From positions 1 through 12,508 of the forward strand of contig DASPTU010000115.1 of NCBI GenBank assembly GCA_035623255.1: 12,508 nt of DNA. The letters run 5' to 3'. This document shows positions 1-7,225 of the stretch, one piece after another. A program made the position numbers and the translations under genes. Source of the DNA: JAFAGX01 sp035623255 (GTDB lineage: Bacteria; Acidobacteriota; Terriglobia; Terriglobales; Acidobacteriaceae). The first letter of the stretch is position 1; each line of letters starts with the position of its first letter. The notes below the pieces were generated by a model. It was not told the DNA's origin. It did not search any database and worked only from the letters and a program-made list of their open reading frames with translations.

Positions 1-1521
1 TCCAGCTTGGGTTCCGCCAGCAAAGTAATAAGCTAACTGCGGTACCCCGTCTACGAACATCCGCTGACCCTGCTGGAAGGAGTAGTGCGAGCCGTCGGGG
101 CTGAATCGAAACCAGGTCGTTTGACCAAGCCCCGTGCCCGGGGGACCCAAATCTAGGAGTTTTCCGTCCAGCATGGGAGCGTGTGCCCCAAAAAGAGCAA
201 CGTGGTCGCCAGTCGGAGAGACGATTGTGCCGTAGAAGCCGGAAGCTTTTGTCTCTTCGTCTCCCACAACTAGATATTGATTCGGGTCGTTGAATCCCAT
301 GTAGATCACTTTTTCCGTTGCAGAGGTGAAGCCGACAAAATCGTAGGTTTGGTGACGGTTTTCCGCCCCTAGCAGTGTCGTGTCAGCACCAAGTCCACTG
401 AGGCGCTGATACTCCAACCCCTTCTTGCCATCCACGAAAACGTAACTCCTGCCGGTCAGACCAGTACAAATGGCGGCATAGTGTTTGCCGTCCGGGCTGA
501 TGTAAACCTTTTGAATTCCGCCACCTGCTCCTCCGCCTCCGCGCCTGATAACCTCGCTGCTTTCGACTTTCTTTCCGCCAACAACGAGAAACCACGTTTC
601 CGTGAGGGGAGCGGGCTTGCCGTGATTGGTGACATAGACGATCGCCACGGTCATGTCCCCTACCGGTGGAACGACGAGCGTGATCATGTCCGCGCGCATC
701 AAGGGCTTGCCATCCACAAAAAGCTCCTGGACATTGCCGTACGGCGGCGCCGGTACACTTGCTGTTGTATACAGATGTTTACTGTCGGCGCTCCACTGCG
801 GATTGCCTCCGGGAAACGGAACGGGCTTGTTGTCCACGATGAGATGGGAAATCGCTTCGTTATGTGGGCCGGGCATCGGATCCTGAATCACCATCGCAAA
901 GTGATCCCCGTCGGGGCTGAAGACGAAGTTGCGATTGTCGTAGCCCCCGATCTTGACTTCGGTCTTGCCGTCCATGACTAGTCGCGTGTATTCCAAACCC
1001 TGACGCCAGCTCCCTTTATTGATGTACTCCGTGTAGAAGAAATGCTTGCTGTTGGGAGAAAAAAAGACGGTGCAGTTGAACTGCCCTCCGGCCATTGCCG
1101 TGCTGGTGGCTACCTCCTTGCCATCTAGCATAATCGTCATGTGGTCCGTTGAAATGCCGCAGTAAGCGAAGCGATTGCCGTCGGGGCTAAATTGAACCGG
1201 CCGATTGCCCAAAATAAAACTTTCAAACAAAGGGCCGGGAACGCCGTCGTAAACAATAAGGGGACGGCTCCCTTTGTGAGAGAGCGTTGCCGCGTGTCCG
1301 CCGTGAGGGCTGATCTGGAAGGAGCTGCCCTGCTCGAATGGAGCAAGGAGAGTGGCCTCAACCTTCGTGCCGGGCGGAGGCGTTACGAGACCTGGTGTGC
1401 TGATGGGGCCCGCCAGGCCTTGTTGCTGCGGCGCGGCACCTCTTTGTTGCGCTTGGAGCTTCTGATTTGATGCTCCGTAGAGCACGACGGAAATCAAGAC
1501 ACAGCGGATTACGACTTTCAT
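1..1521 (-). CDS. Exported PD40/WD40-like beta-propeller protein, C-terminus beyond the left edge
   Basis: Reading the minus strand from the ATG at 1521-1519 gives 507 uninterrupted codons to base 1, so the protein continues outside the window. The start is fixed by GGAGG at 1527-1531, five bases upstream. Residues 1-24 look like a signal peptide (MKVVIRC, hydrophobic core, LQA before QQ), followed by a Pro/Gln-rich linker to about residue 52. The rest alternates two motifs: an S-P-D-G type turn (near residues 71, 111, 155, 201, 243, 341, 435, 473) and an x-D-G-K type turn (near 91, 132, 183, 229, 269, 363, 451, 490), the latter usually after a hydrophobic beta strand. This is the pattern of TolB-like/PD40 propeller blades, so I infer a periplasmic or surface binding or scaffold protein. 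No catalytic motif is visible. A Gly-rich loop lies at about 328-335. It is probably in the same orientation and perhaps the same transcript as the 1631-2845 gene, 109 bp upstream. The specific function is unknown. Confidence 0.85.
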   Translation of the reverse strand, partial: MKVVIRCVLISVVLYGASNQKLQAQQRGAAPQQQGLAGPISTPGLVTPPPGTKVEATLLAPFEQGSSFQISPHGGHAATLSHKGSRPLIVYDGVPGPLFESFILGNRPVQFSPDGNRFAYCGISTDHMTIMLDGKEVATSTAMAGGQFNCTVFFSPNSKHFFYTEYINKGSWRQGLEYTRLVMDGKTEVKIGGYDNRNFVFSPDGDHFAMVIQDPMPGPHNEAISHLIVDNKPVPFPGGNPQWSADSKHLYTTASVPAPPYGNVQELFVDGKPLMRADMITLVVPPVGDMTVAIVYVTNHGKPAPLTETWFLVVGGKKVESSEVIRRGGGGAGGGIQKVYISPDGKHYAAICTGLTGRSYVFVDGKKGLEYQRLSGLGADTTLLGAENRHQTYDFVGFTSATEKVIYMGFNDPNQYLVVGDEETKASGFYGTIVSPTGDHVALFGAHAPMLDGKLLDLGPPGTGLGQTTWFRFSPDGSHYSFQQGQRMFVDGVPQLAYYFAGGTQAG

Positions 1522-1526
1522 TTCAC

Positions 1527-1531
1527 CCTCC
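1527..1531 (-). promoter_or_regulatory. Ribosome binding site of the propeller gene
   Basis: GGAGG on the minus strand, five bases before the ATG at 1521. It decides the start of the edge-truncated ORF and supports that it is a real gene. Confidence 0.8.
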
Positions 1532-1589
1532 AATTACGGGATTCCGGCGCACACAAATTCACATTGCAATGCCGCAATAACACTCGTCC

Positions 1590-1604
1590 GGCACGGCCCG
1601 TGCC
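1590..1604. other. Perfect 6-bp hairpin between two minus-strand genes
   Basis: GGCACGGCCCGTGCC folds into a six-pair GC-rich stem with a three-base loop. It sits 26 bases past the stop codon of the 1631-2845 gene on its transcript and before the propeller gene. No T-run follows on either strand, so it is not a textbook intrinsic terminator. It could attenuate or stabilise the upstream mRNA, or be chance. Confidence 0.35.
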
Positions 1605-1630
1605 ATCGCGGCCCCTGCTAGAGAAAGAGT

Positions 1631-2845
1631 TCACGGCTGCTGTGGCTTTTGCTGGGTTGTGTTTGTCGTCGACGTAGTTGTCGCTGGCTTGGTAGTCGGC
1701 TTCGCTGGGGCTTTCGGCGGGTTGGCACCAGCGGCGTGCGTTTTGGCAGCCGGGGCGCCAGCCGCAGGTGGCGCAACGGTAGTGCCTGCCGCAGGGGCGG
1801 CTCCAGCCGCGGGCGCGGTGACCGTTCCCGCTGGTTGTGCCGCAGCGGTCCCAGCCTGCTGAGCCGCAGCATTTCCAGCGGGCGCGCCCGCGGCGGTCCC
1901 TGTAGCGGCTGGGACACAAGGCGTGGTGTCGGCCGAGTTGGTCGTTGTCGCCTGGGTGGCCTGCTTCTTCTTGCCAAAGATCGAAGTGATGCTGGAAAGT
2001 GCCGACGCCGCGTTGCTAGCCGTGGTCGTTGCAGTATTGGCGGCGTTTTGCGCTGCGGCAGAATTCGTCGCGCCAGCAACCGAGCTAATGGTCCCCGCGG
2101 GGCCGCAAGCCGGTGCGCTTCCAGCTGCCGCCATAGGATTGACGCCACTCAAGAAGCTCCCGCCGCCCGCAGGAATTCCAGGCACGCTACCCTTTGCGCC
2201 GTTGGTCAGCCCCTGGAATTGCAGTGGGAATTCGCTTCCGAGGCTATGCTGATTGCCTTCCAGCGTATTGATTTCGTTGACGCTCATATCCAGCTCAAAC
2301 GTGAAGCCATAGATGATCGCTGGGTTGTTAGGCATCAGCAACTCGAAGCGAGCGTCGCCGAAACCGCCAGGCCGAATGCTAAACCTGGGATCAAAATTTC
2401 CCCCATTCACAATGCCCATCCCACGAACACCGTTTCCTCCGCCCACACCATAGCGATTTCCCTTATCGTCTAGCGAGATACCCGAGCCGTTGGTGTAGCC
2501 CAGCACCAGTAGATTGGGCGTCTTATTCAGAAAACGCATTGTCACGTCGATGATTTTGGAGTATCCCTGGGCACTGGTGCGAAAATCGGTGACCACTGCG
2601 ACGAAGTCCGGCGCTTCGTAGCAGAACGGCTGGTTTGCACAAATCGAAGCAGGCTGAGCTTGCGGGGCAGGTTGGCCAGGCTGAACAGCCTGAGGCGCTG
2701 CTTGCGGCGTGACTTGCTGTGCGGGCGCCGGTAGCGGCTGCATTTGCCCTTGCGTCTGTGCAGTTGTGGCCACTCCCAATGCGCCAAGAGCCACAAATGT
2801 GGCGATAAGGGTTATTACTCGTCTCAGGGATCGGCTGGAATTCAT
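1631..2845 (-). CDS. Exported protein with a small beta-rich domain and a long Ala/Pro/Thr low-complexity tail
   Basis: The protein has 404 residues from the ATG at 2845. An AGGAGG at 2852-2857 with six-base spacing selects this start over the longer 442-residue reading. Residues 1-30 are a signal peptide (SRSLRR, then a hydrophobic core ending ATTAQ). A Pro/Gln-rich linker spans about 31-67. A folded region at about 68-212 carries two close cysteines (C69, C75), strands such as KIIDVTMRFLNKT, a D-D-K-G-N-R-Y turn (126-132) and an IRPGGFGDARFEL strand pair (158-169). This resembles Ig-like DUF4352/telokin-type extracytoplasmic domains, which is a resemblance only. Residues 213-404 are low complexity: Ala-rich helix-like 240-290, a basic FGKKK at 290-294, then Ala/Pro/Gly/Thr to the end. 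Such tails may span the envelope or cell wall. The gene is divergent from the sigma-kinase operon and may share its control region. No enzyme motif is seen and the function is unknown. Confidence 0.82.
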   Translation of the reverse strand: MNSSRSLRRVITLIATFVALGALGVATTAQTQGQMQPLPAPAQQVTPQAAPQAVQPGQPAPQAQPASICANQPFCYEAPDFVAVVTDFRTSAQGYSKIIDVTMRFLNKTPNLLVLGYTNGSGISLDDKGNRYGVGGGNGVRGMGIVNGGNFDPRFSIRPGGFGDARFELLMPNNPAIIYGFTFELDMSVNEINTLEGNQHSLGSEFPLQFQGLTNGAKGSVPGIPAGGGSFLSGVNPMAAAGSAPACGPAGTISSVAGATNSAAAQNAANTATTTASNAASALSSITSIFGKKKQATQATTTNSADTTPCVPAATGTAAGAPAGNAAAQQAGTAAAQPAGTVTAPAAGAAPAAGTTVAPPAAGAPAAKTHAAGANPPKAPAKPTTKPATTTSTTNTTQQKPQQP

Positions 2846-3029
2846 GTGCGTCCTCCTTCGTGAACACCCGGCAAACCGAAGCAACGCGCAAAACGGGGCA
2901 TTGCGATAGGCGCAACTCAGGTGATACAGTTCCCCCAGAAAAAGGGCGAGTTCGCCCACGTCCCCTTCGGCGAGTTGCTGGATTACGGTTTCTCACTAAG
3001 CATTGCGTAAGAGGAAAGAAAAAACCGTC
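2846..3029. promoter_or_regulatory. Divergent intergenic control region
   Basis: These 184 bp separate the exported-protein gene (minus) from the sigma-kinase operon (plus) and must hold both promoters. It contains a perfect 14-bp palindrome GGGCGAGTTCGCCC at 2944-2957. GGCGAGTT occurs twice (2945-2952 and 2969-2976, offset 24 bp) and GCATTGCG twice (2898-2905 and 3000-3007). I cannot identify convincing -35/-10 hexamers for the housekeeping sigma factor. The repeats could be operators or an ECF promoter; this is inference. Confidence 0.45.
2852..2857 (-). promoter_or_regulatory. Ribosome binding site of the 404-residue exported protein
   Basis: AGGAGG on the minus strand, six bases before the ATG at 2845. 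It shows that the upstream in-frame 38 codons are untranslated leader, which also restores a normal N-terminal signal peptide. Confidence 0.8.
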
Positions 3030-3614
3030 ATGGGCGAAAGAAATACTCCAGCGGGAGACGCCTCCACTTCACCACAAACGAGCCCACTTTCCGAAGAGAG
3101 ACGTGCCCTAGACCATTTGTTTAGTGTGACTTACGAGGAGTTGCGGCGGTTGGCATCCAGTGTTCGCCGCAACGACCCCAGCGCCACCCTCAACCCAACG
3201 GCGCTGGTCAATGAAGCCTGGATCAAACTGGCAAAGTCCCCCGGGATCGCCACGGCCTCCCAACTGCACTTCAAACGAATAGCCGCTCGAGCTATGCGGC
3301 AGGTCCTTGTTGAGGCGGCCCGCCGCCGCAATGCCGATAAGCGGGGAGGAGGCGGGGAATTGACGGTCATCTTGGGCGAATCTCTCGCAAAAGAGCCGGC
3401 CTGCGCCGCGGAATTGATCCGGCTGGACCGCGCGCTGGATGAGTTGGCGCAAATGAATCCTCGGCAGGCAGTCATGGTCGAGAGCCGGTTCTTCGGGGGG
3501 CTCGACATCCCTGAGACGGCCGCTCTCTTGCAAATCTCCGAAGCCACCGTTCTACGCGATTGGCGCGCCGCCAAAGCCTGGCTGTCGCACGAACTTCGCG
3601 TGGCCGAGTTGTAA
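3030..3614 (+). CDS. ECF-type RNA polymerase sigma factor of the Ser/Thr-kinase-linked family
   Basis: The protein has 194 residues from the ATG at 3030. A TTG at 3003 would add nine residues; a GAGGAAAG stretch at 3011-3018 fits the ATG better but loosely. Residues 23-105 are sigma region 2: LDHLFSVTYEELRRLASS, then LNPTALVNEAWIKL (54-67), and FKRIAARAMRQVLVEAARRR (81-100), which covers -10 recognition. Residues 131-190 are region 4: an RQAVMVESRFFGG helix and a helix-turn-helix DIPETAALLQIS-EATVLRDWRAAKAWL for -35 binding. The sequence matches the Sigma70_ECF/TIGR02999 type common in Acidobacteriota and Planctomycetes. Region 2 lacks the DAED-like acidic cluster of ordinary ECF factors and has N-P-T-A with Thr57. 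No anti-sigma gene is present. The kinase gene follows after 36 bp, so the two are probably cotranscribed and the kinase may activate the factor. Target promoters are unknown. Confidence 0.9.
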   Translation: MGERNTPAGDASTSPQTSPLSEERRALDHLFSVTYEELRRLASSVRRNDPSATLNPTALVNEAWIKLAKSPGIATASQLHFKRIAARAMRQVLVEAARRRNADKRGGGGELTVILGESLAKEPACAAELIRLDRALDELAQMNPRQAVMVESRFFGGLDIPETAALLQISEATVLRDWRAAKAWLSHELRVAEL

Positions 3615-3650
3615 GAGAACAAATTTTTGGTTTGAAGGTCGAGAGTGCCG

Positions 3651-6332
3651 ATGGATAGCGCTCGCTGGCAGCATATTCAGCTTTTGTTTCACGAGGCCGC
3701 CGATTTGCCACGCGCTGAGCAGAAGGATTTCCTTAAGGACAAATGCGCTGACGATCCGGAGCTTGCCGGCGAGGTTTTGAATCTTCTCGAAGAGGATGCG
3801 CGCGGCGCATCGCTTTTGGATGATGGTCTTGAGCAAGCCGCGGAAAAAATTCTCTCCGATTCCGCGCCTTCCTCGCCGCCGTTTAACCAATTCGGCCCGT
3901 ATCGCATCCTGAGAGAGTTGGGACAGGGAGGCATGGGAGCTGTCTATCTGGCCGAGCGGGAGGATCTTGGCACTCAGGTGGCAATTAAGGTGCTGCGCGA
4001 TGCTTGGCTGTCGCCGGGCCGGCGCGAACGATTCGCCTCGGAGCAGCGCACACTTGCACAGCTCACCCATCCATCGATAGCGCGGTTGTACGATGCGGAC
4101 ACGTCGCCGGACGGAACTCCCTTCTTCGTTATGGAATACGTCGAGGGCGGACCACTCACGAAATATTGCAAGGAGAAGGAATGCAGCCTGGAGACGCGCC
4201 TGCGGCTGTTCCGCGAGGTTTGCAACGCCGTTAACTATGCCCATCAGCGCGCGGTAATCCACCGGGACCTCAAACCTTCCAATATTCTGGTGAAGAACGA
4301 CGGCAGCGTGCGCTTGCTGGATTTCGGCATTGCCAAGCAACTCGAAAATCTCGGCCAAGAAGTCGAACAAACGATGACCGGCCTGCGCCTGCTAACTCCT
4401 GCTTACGCTTCGCCGGAGCAGATCCGTGGAGAACAAGTTGGAATTCAAACCGACGTGTACTCGCTTGGCGTCATCTTCTACGAATTGCTGACGGGCCGCC
4501 TTCCTTTCGAGATTGCAAATCGCACTGCGGCGCAAATGGAGAAAGCCATCACCGAGGAAGAGACGGAAAGACCGTCGGCGGCAGTTCGCAAAGGGCTCAC
4601 CCTGCAAGCCGACGTGGGGCCAAAACTCTACGCAAGCAGTTCGGCTTGGGCGGACCTGGATGTCTTGTGCCTCACGGCGATGCACAAAGATCCGCAACGC
4701 AGATACCAGTCCGTGGAGGCGCTGGTCCGCGACATCGACCATTTTCTGAAAGGAGAACCCCTTGAAGCCCGCGCCGACACGCTCGGCTACCGCTTCCAGA
4801 AATTTGTGAGGCGGAATCGCCGGCCTGTTGCCGCTGCGGCGGTTGTCACAACCGCGGTCGTAGCGCTTGTGGTTTTCTTTACCGTGAGGCTGGCTCGAGC
4901 GCGGAATTCCGCGCTCGCAGAATCCGCGCGTGCTCAGCGCATCCAGAAATTTATGACCAATTTGTTTCAGGGCGGTGACGCGGCGGCTGGACCTGCGGAC
5001 AATCTGCGGGTCGTGACATTGCTCGATCGCGGCGTCCAGGAAGCGCAATCCCTCAGTGCGGAGCCCGTCGTACAGGCAGATCTCTATGAGACTCTCGGCA
5101 CCCTCTATCAGAAATTGGGCAAGTTCGACCAGGCGGATTCGCTGTTACGCTCGGCGCTGGACGCGCGCAAGTCGGTTTTTGGTCCTGACAGCACGGAGAC
5201 GGCTCAGACCTTGGTTGTCTTAGGCCGCTTGCGCAACGATCAAGCGCGCTTGGACGAGGCGGAACAATTCATCCGCCAGGGGATGGAGATAGAAAAGCGG
5301 CATTTGTCTCCCACGGCTCCAGCCTTCGGCCGAAGCCTGGCGGCTTTCGGGGAAGTGCTCGCGCAGCAAGGAACGTACGACGCCGCAATCCAGGCGCTCA
5401 ATGAGGCGGTCCGTATTTTTTCCATTCCGGGGGGCGCCCCAAACGACCTGGCCGAGAGCCTTTCCGCGCTGGCAGGGGCGCAATATTCCGCCGGTCATTA
5501 CGAGATTTCTGATTCCTTGTACCGGCGCGTTCTGGAAATGGACCGTCAACTTCACGGCGCCCGCCATCCGCTGGTGGCCGATGATCTTGGCCAGCTCGCC
5601 TCGATTCAGCAGGATTTGGGCTACTACAGCGAAGCCGAGCGATGCGAGCGGGAGGCGCTGGATATCACTGAGTCGTATTACGGCAAGGAGCATCCCCGTA
5701 CTGCTAAGGATCTGACCATTCTTGGCCGCGCGCTCTTGTACCAGAAAAAGTATGACGAGGCGGAAGCAGCGCTTCAGCAAGCCCTGGCGATTCAGGAAAA
5801 AGTTTTTGGGCCGATTCACCCGGATGTTGCAGACACTCTCAATGAGCTGGGCAATGTCGGATCCATGCATGATGACTACGATGCGGCGGGAAAGAGATTC
5901 GCCCGTGTTGCGGAAATCTATCGGTCGATTTATGGAGATCACCACTACTATGTAGCGATCGCGTTATCGAATGTCGCCTACAATTATTCGAATCAAAAAC
6001 AATATGCGCGCGCCGAGCAGCTTTTCCGCGACGTAGTTCGCAGGTTCACGGAGGCTCTTTCGGCGGACAACGTGAATACGGGCATTGCGCGGATTAAGTT
6101 GGGTCGATCCATTCTTCGGCAGAATCGGTTCAAAGATGCGGAACAAGAAACGCTGGCGGGTTACCAGATTCTTTCCAAGCAGGCGAATCCGGCTATCAGC
6201 TTCTTGCGAGCGGCGCGAAAGGACCTCGTTGCCGAATATGACGGCATGAATCAGCCTCAGGTTGCAGCAAAGTACCGCGCAGAACTCGCGGACGAGCAGA
6301 ACAAATCTGCCGCCTCCTCAGCGAAGCACTGA
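3651..6332 (+). CDS. Transmembrane Ser/Thr protein kinase with TPR sensor domain
   Basis: The protein has 893 residues from the ATG at 3651, matching the usual family opening (MDSARWQHIQ). A GTG at 3645 would add two residues and has AAGG at a better spacing, so the start is uncertain by six bases. Residues 1-80 form a helical N-terminal segment. The Hanks-type kinase domain spans about 81-368: glycine loop GQGGMGAVYL (91-100), ATP-anchoring K113 in VAIK, catalytic HRDLKPSN (D206 in 204-211), DFG (D224), activation loop with T241/T243/T249, and ASPE (253-256). All key residues are present, so it should be active. A single transmembrane segment lies at about 391-413 after a basic RRNRR. Residues 450-870 hold about nine TPRs of roughly 42-residue period, which would be extracytoplasmic and bind a protein or peptide. 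It lies 36 bp after the sigma gene, its likely partner. It ends convergently with the membrane-protein gene. Confidence 0.93.
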   Translation: MDSARWQHIQLLFHEAADLPRAEQKDFLKDKCADDPELAGEVLNLLEEDARGASLLDDGLEQAAEKILSDSAPSSPPFNQFGPYRILRELGQGGMGAVYLAEREDLGTQVAIKVLRDAWLSPGRRERFASEQRTLAQLTHPSIARLYDADTSPDGTPFFVMEYVEGGPLTKYCKEKECSLETRLRLFREVCNAVNYAHQRAVIHRDLKPSNILVKNDGSVRLLDFGIAKQLENLGQEVEQTMTGLRLLTPAYASPEQIRGEQVGIQTDVYSLGVIFYELLTGRLPFEIANRTAAQMEKAITEEETERPSAAVRKGLTLQADVGPKLYASSSAWADLDVLCLTAMHKDPQRRYQSVEALVRDIDHFLKGEPLEARADTLGYRFQKFVRRNRRPVAAAAVVTTAVVALVVFFTVRLARARNSALAESARAQRIQKFMTNLFQGGDAAAGPADNLRVVTLLDRGVQEAQSLSAEPVVQADLYETLGTLYQKLGKFDQADSLLRSALDARKSVFGPDSTETAQTLVVLGRLRNDQARLDEAEQFIRQGMEIEKRHLSPTAPAFGRSLAAFGEVLAQQGTYDAAIQALNEAVRIFSIPGGAPNDLAESLSALAGAQYSAGHYEISDSLYRRVLEMDRQLHGARHPLVADDLGQLASIQQDLGYYSEAERCEREALDITESYYGKEHPRTAKDLTILGRALLYQKKYDEAEAALQQALAIQEKVFGPIHPDVADTLNELGNVGSMHDDYDAAGKRFARVAEIYRSIYGDHHYYVAIALSNVAYNYSNQKQYARAEQLFRDVVRRFTEALSADNVNTGIARIKLGRSILRQNRFKDAEQETLAGYQILSKQANPAISFLRAARKDLVAEYDGMNQPQVAAKYRAELADEQNKSAASSAKH

Positions 6333-6488
6333 TCGTTGCGCTGCCTCAGTTGGCGCAGCTTGAGTGATTGCGCCGCGCGTTTCCTCTTGCCGCAACCGGT
6401 ACTCGCTATTCGCGCAGCGCGACTGTGGTTTAACTTTCTCGAGGCCACGTGCTGGTATGAATCAAAATCACTTCTATGAAAACACCGG
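6333..6488. other. Convergent intergenic gap, no clear terminator
   Basis: These 156 bp lie between the 3' ends of the kinase gene and the minus-strand membrane-protein gene. There is a short palindrome TCGCGCAGCGCGA at 6410-6422 and a GCTGC/GCAGC inverted pair at 6340-6359. Neither is followed by a T-run, so I do not call an intrinsic terminator. No ORF with coding character is seen. Confidence 0.4.
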
Positions 6489-7199
6489 CTAGTCGGCCGA
6501 GTGCTGGTCTGGTGCTCTGGCAGGGAACCCGCTGCCTGAGCGGCCGAGATAGTAAATGTGGGCCAGAACGACTACGGGAATGAGAATGGCTGCACCCCTC
6601 CATGAAGCGGAGGCACTGTAAGCTGAAGCCACGAGAGCCGCAAAGGATATGCCGCCCATGAAGTAGGGGAATGCCCAGGCCTCGCAATGACTACAAATCT
6701 GGCGCAACGATTGGCCCGATACGAGACCAATCACGACGGCTACCAGGGCGGAGTTCAGCGGAAAATAGATGCAACCGGCGAGAATCACCGTGGCGATCGC
6801 AGAGTCCCAGCCATTCCCACCGAGCAGGAGGTGCGAGAGTTGGTACGCGGCAGTAGCACTGATCACAAGGGCAGCGGCGCTGAATGCCACCTGGACGAGA
6901 CGGGGACGTTTTGCACTTCGCCAGAGACATTGAATAACGGCCATAACTACGCTTATCGCCACAACCTCGGAAAACTTGCAAGCGTTAACCGCTAACAGCA
7001 GGAAGACAAAGCTCGGTGTAATGGTCGACTCGATGCCCGGGATTCGGATTTTCAAGCTCGAAGCGAGAGCCGCGAGTCCCAGGTAGATGGCAAATAGCTT
7101 GAGGTTTGTCGGGGACCACGATCTTGCGGCGAGCAACAGGATCACGAGTCCTGACGCAATCACAAACGATATATAGAGTCTGGCTTTTTTAGGTAGCAT
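6489..7199 (-). CDS. Stand-alone polytopic membrane protein (MASE-like sensor domain without an output domain)
   Basis: The protein has 236 residues from the ATG at 7199, with GAGG at 7206-7209 six bases upstream; the GTG at 7214 is less likely. About eight hydrophobic segments are visible: roughly 8-26, 32-48, 59-74, 77-92, 102-122, 133-160 (possibly two), 174-194 and 201-218. Between segments two and three is a KIRIPGIESTITPSFVF motif, a pattern I associate with the membrane sensor modules placed in front of GGDEF or HD-GYP domains in Acidobacteriota. Here the protein stops after a short hydrophilic tail (YYLGRSGSG, then to residue 236), so no signalling output domain is fused. No catalytic motif is seen. 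It begins 26 bp after the S8 peptidase stop on the same strand, so the two are probably one operon. It may anchor, sense for or process the peptidase, but that is inference; the membrane location is well supported. Confidence 0.8.
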   Translation of the reverse strand: MLPKKARLYISFVIASGLVILLLAARSWSPTNLKLFAIYLGLAALASSLKIRIPGIESTITPSFVFLLLAVNACKFSEVVAISVVMAVIQCLWRSAKRPRLVQVAFSAAALVISATAAYQLSHLLLGGNGWDSAIATVILAGCIYFPLNSALVAVVIGLVSGQSLRQICSHCEAWAFPYFMGGISFAALVASAYSASASWRGAAILIPVVVLAHIYYLGRSGSGFPARAPDQHSAD

Positions 7200-7205
7200 C
7201 TTTTT

Positions 7206-7209
7206 CCTC
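7206..7209 (-). promoter_or_regulatory. Ribosome binding site of the membrane protein
   Basis: GAGG (within GAGGAAAAAG) on the minus strand, six bases before the ATG at 7199. It favours this start over the upstream GTG at 7214. It lies in the 26-bp gap after the peptidase stop, supporting translational coupling or at least cotranscription. Confidence 0.65.
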
Positions 7210-7225
7210 GTCACCTATGCCACCG

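Noticed and set aside
481..981. 166-codon plus-strand ORF
   Set aside because: It lies antisense to the 507-codon propeller gene, which has a signal peptide, a good ribosome binding site and repeated motifs; the plus reading shows no domain.
1649..2473. 274-codon plus-strand ORF rich in Arg, Gly and Ser
   Set aside because: It is antisense to the Ala/Pro-rich tail of the exported protein. GC-rich low-complexity DNA keeps frames open, and there is no start signal or domain.
3552..4370. 272-codon minus-strand ORF opposite the kinase
   Set aside because: It runs opposite the sigma factor end and the kinase catalytic domain, whose motifs are all intact in the plus frame.
6340..6422. Possible terminators between the convergent genes
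   Set aside because: The short inverted repeats are not followed by a T-run on either strand.
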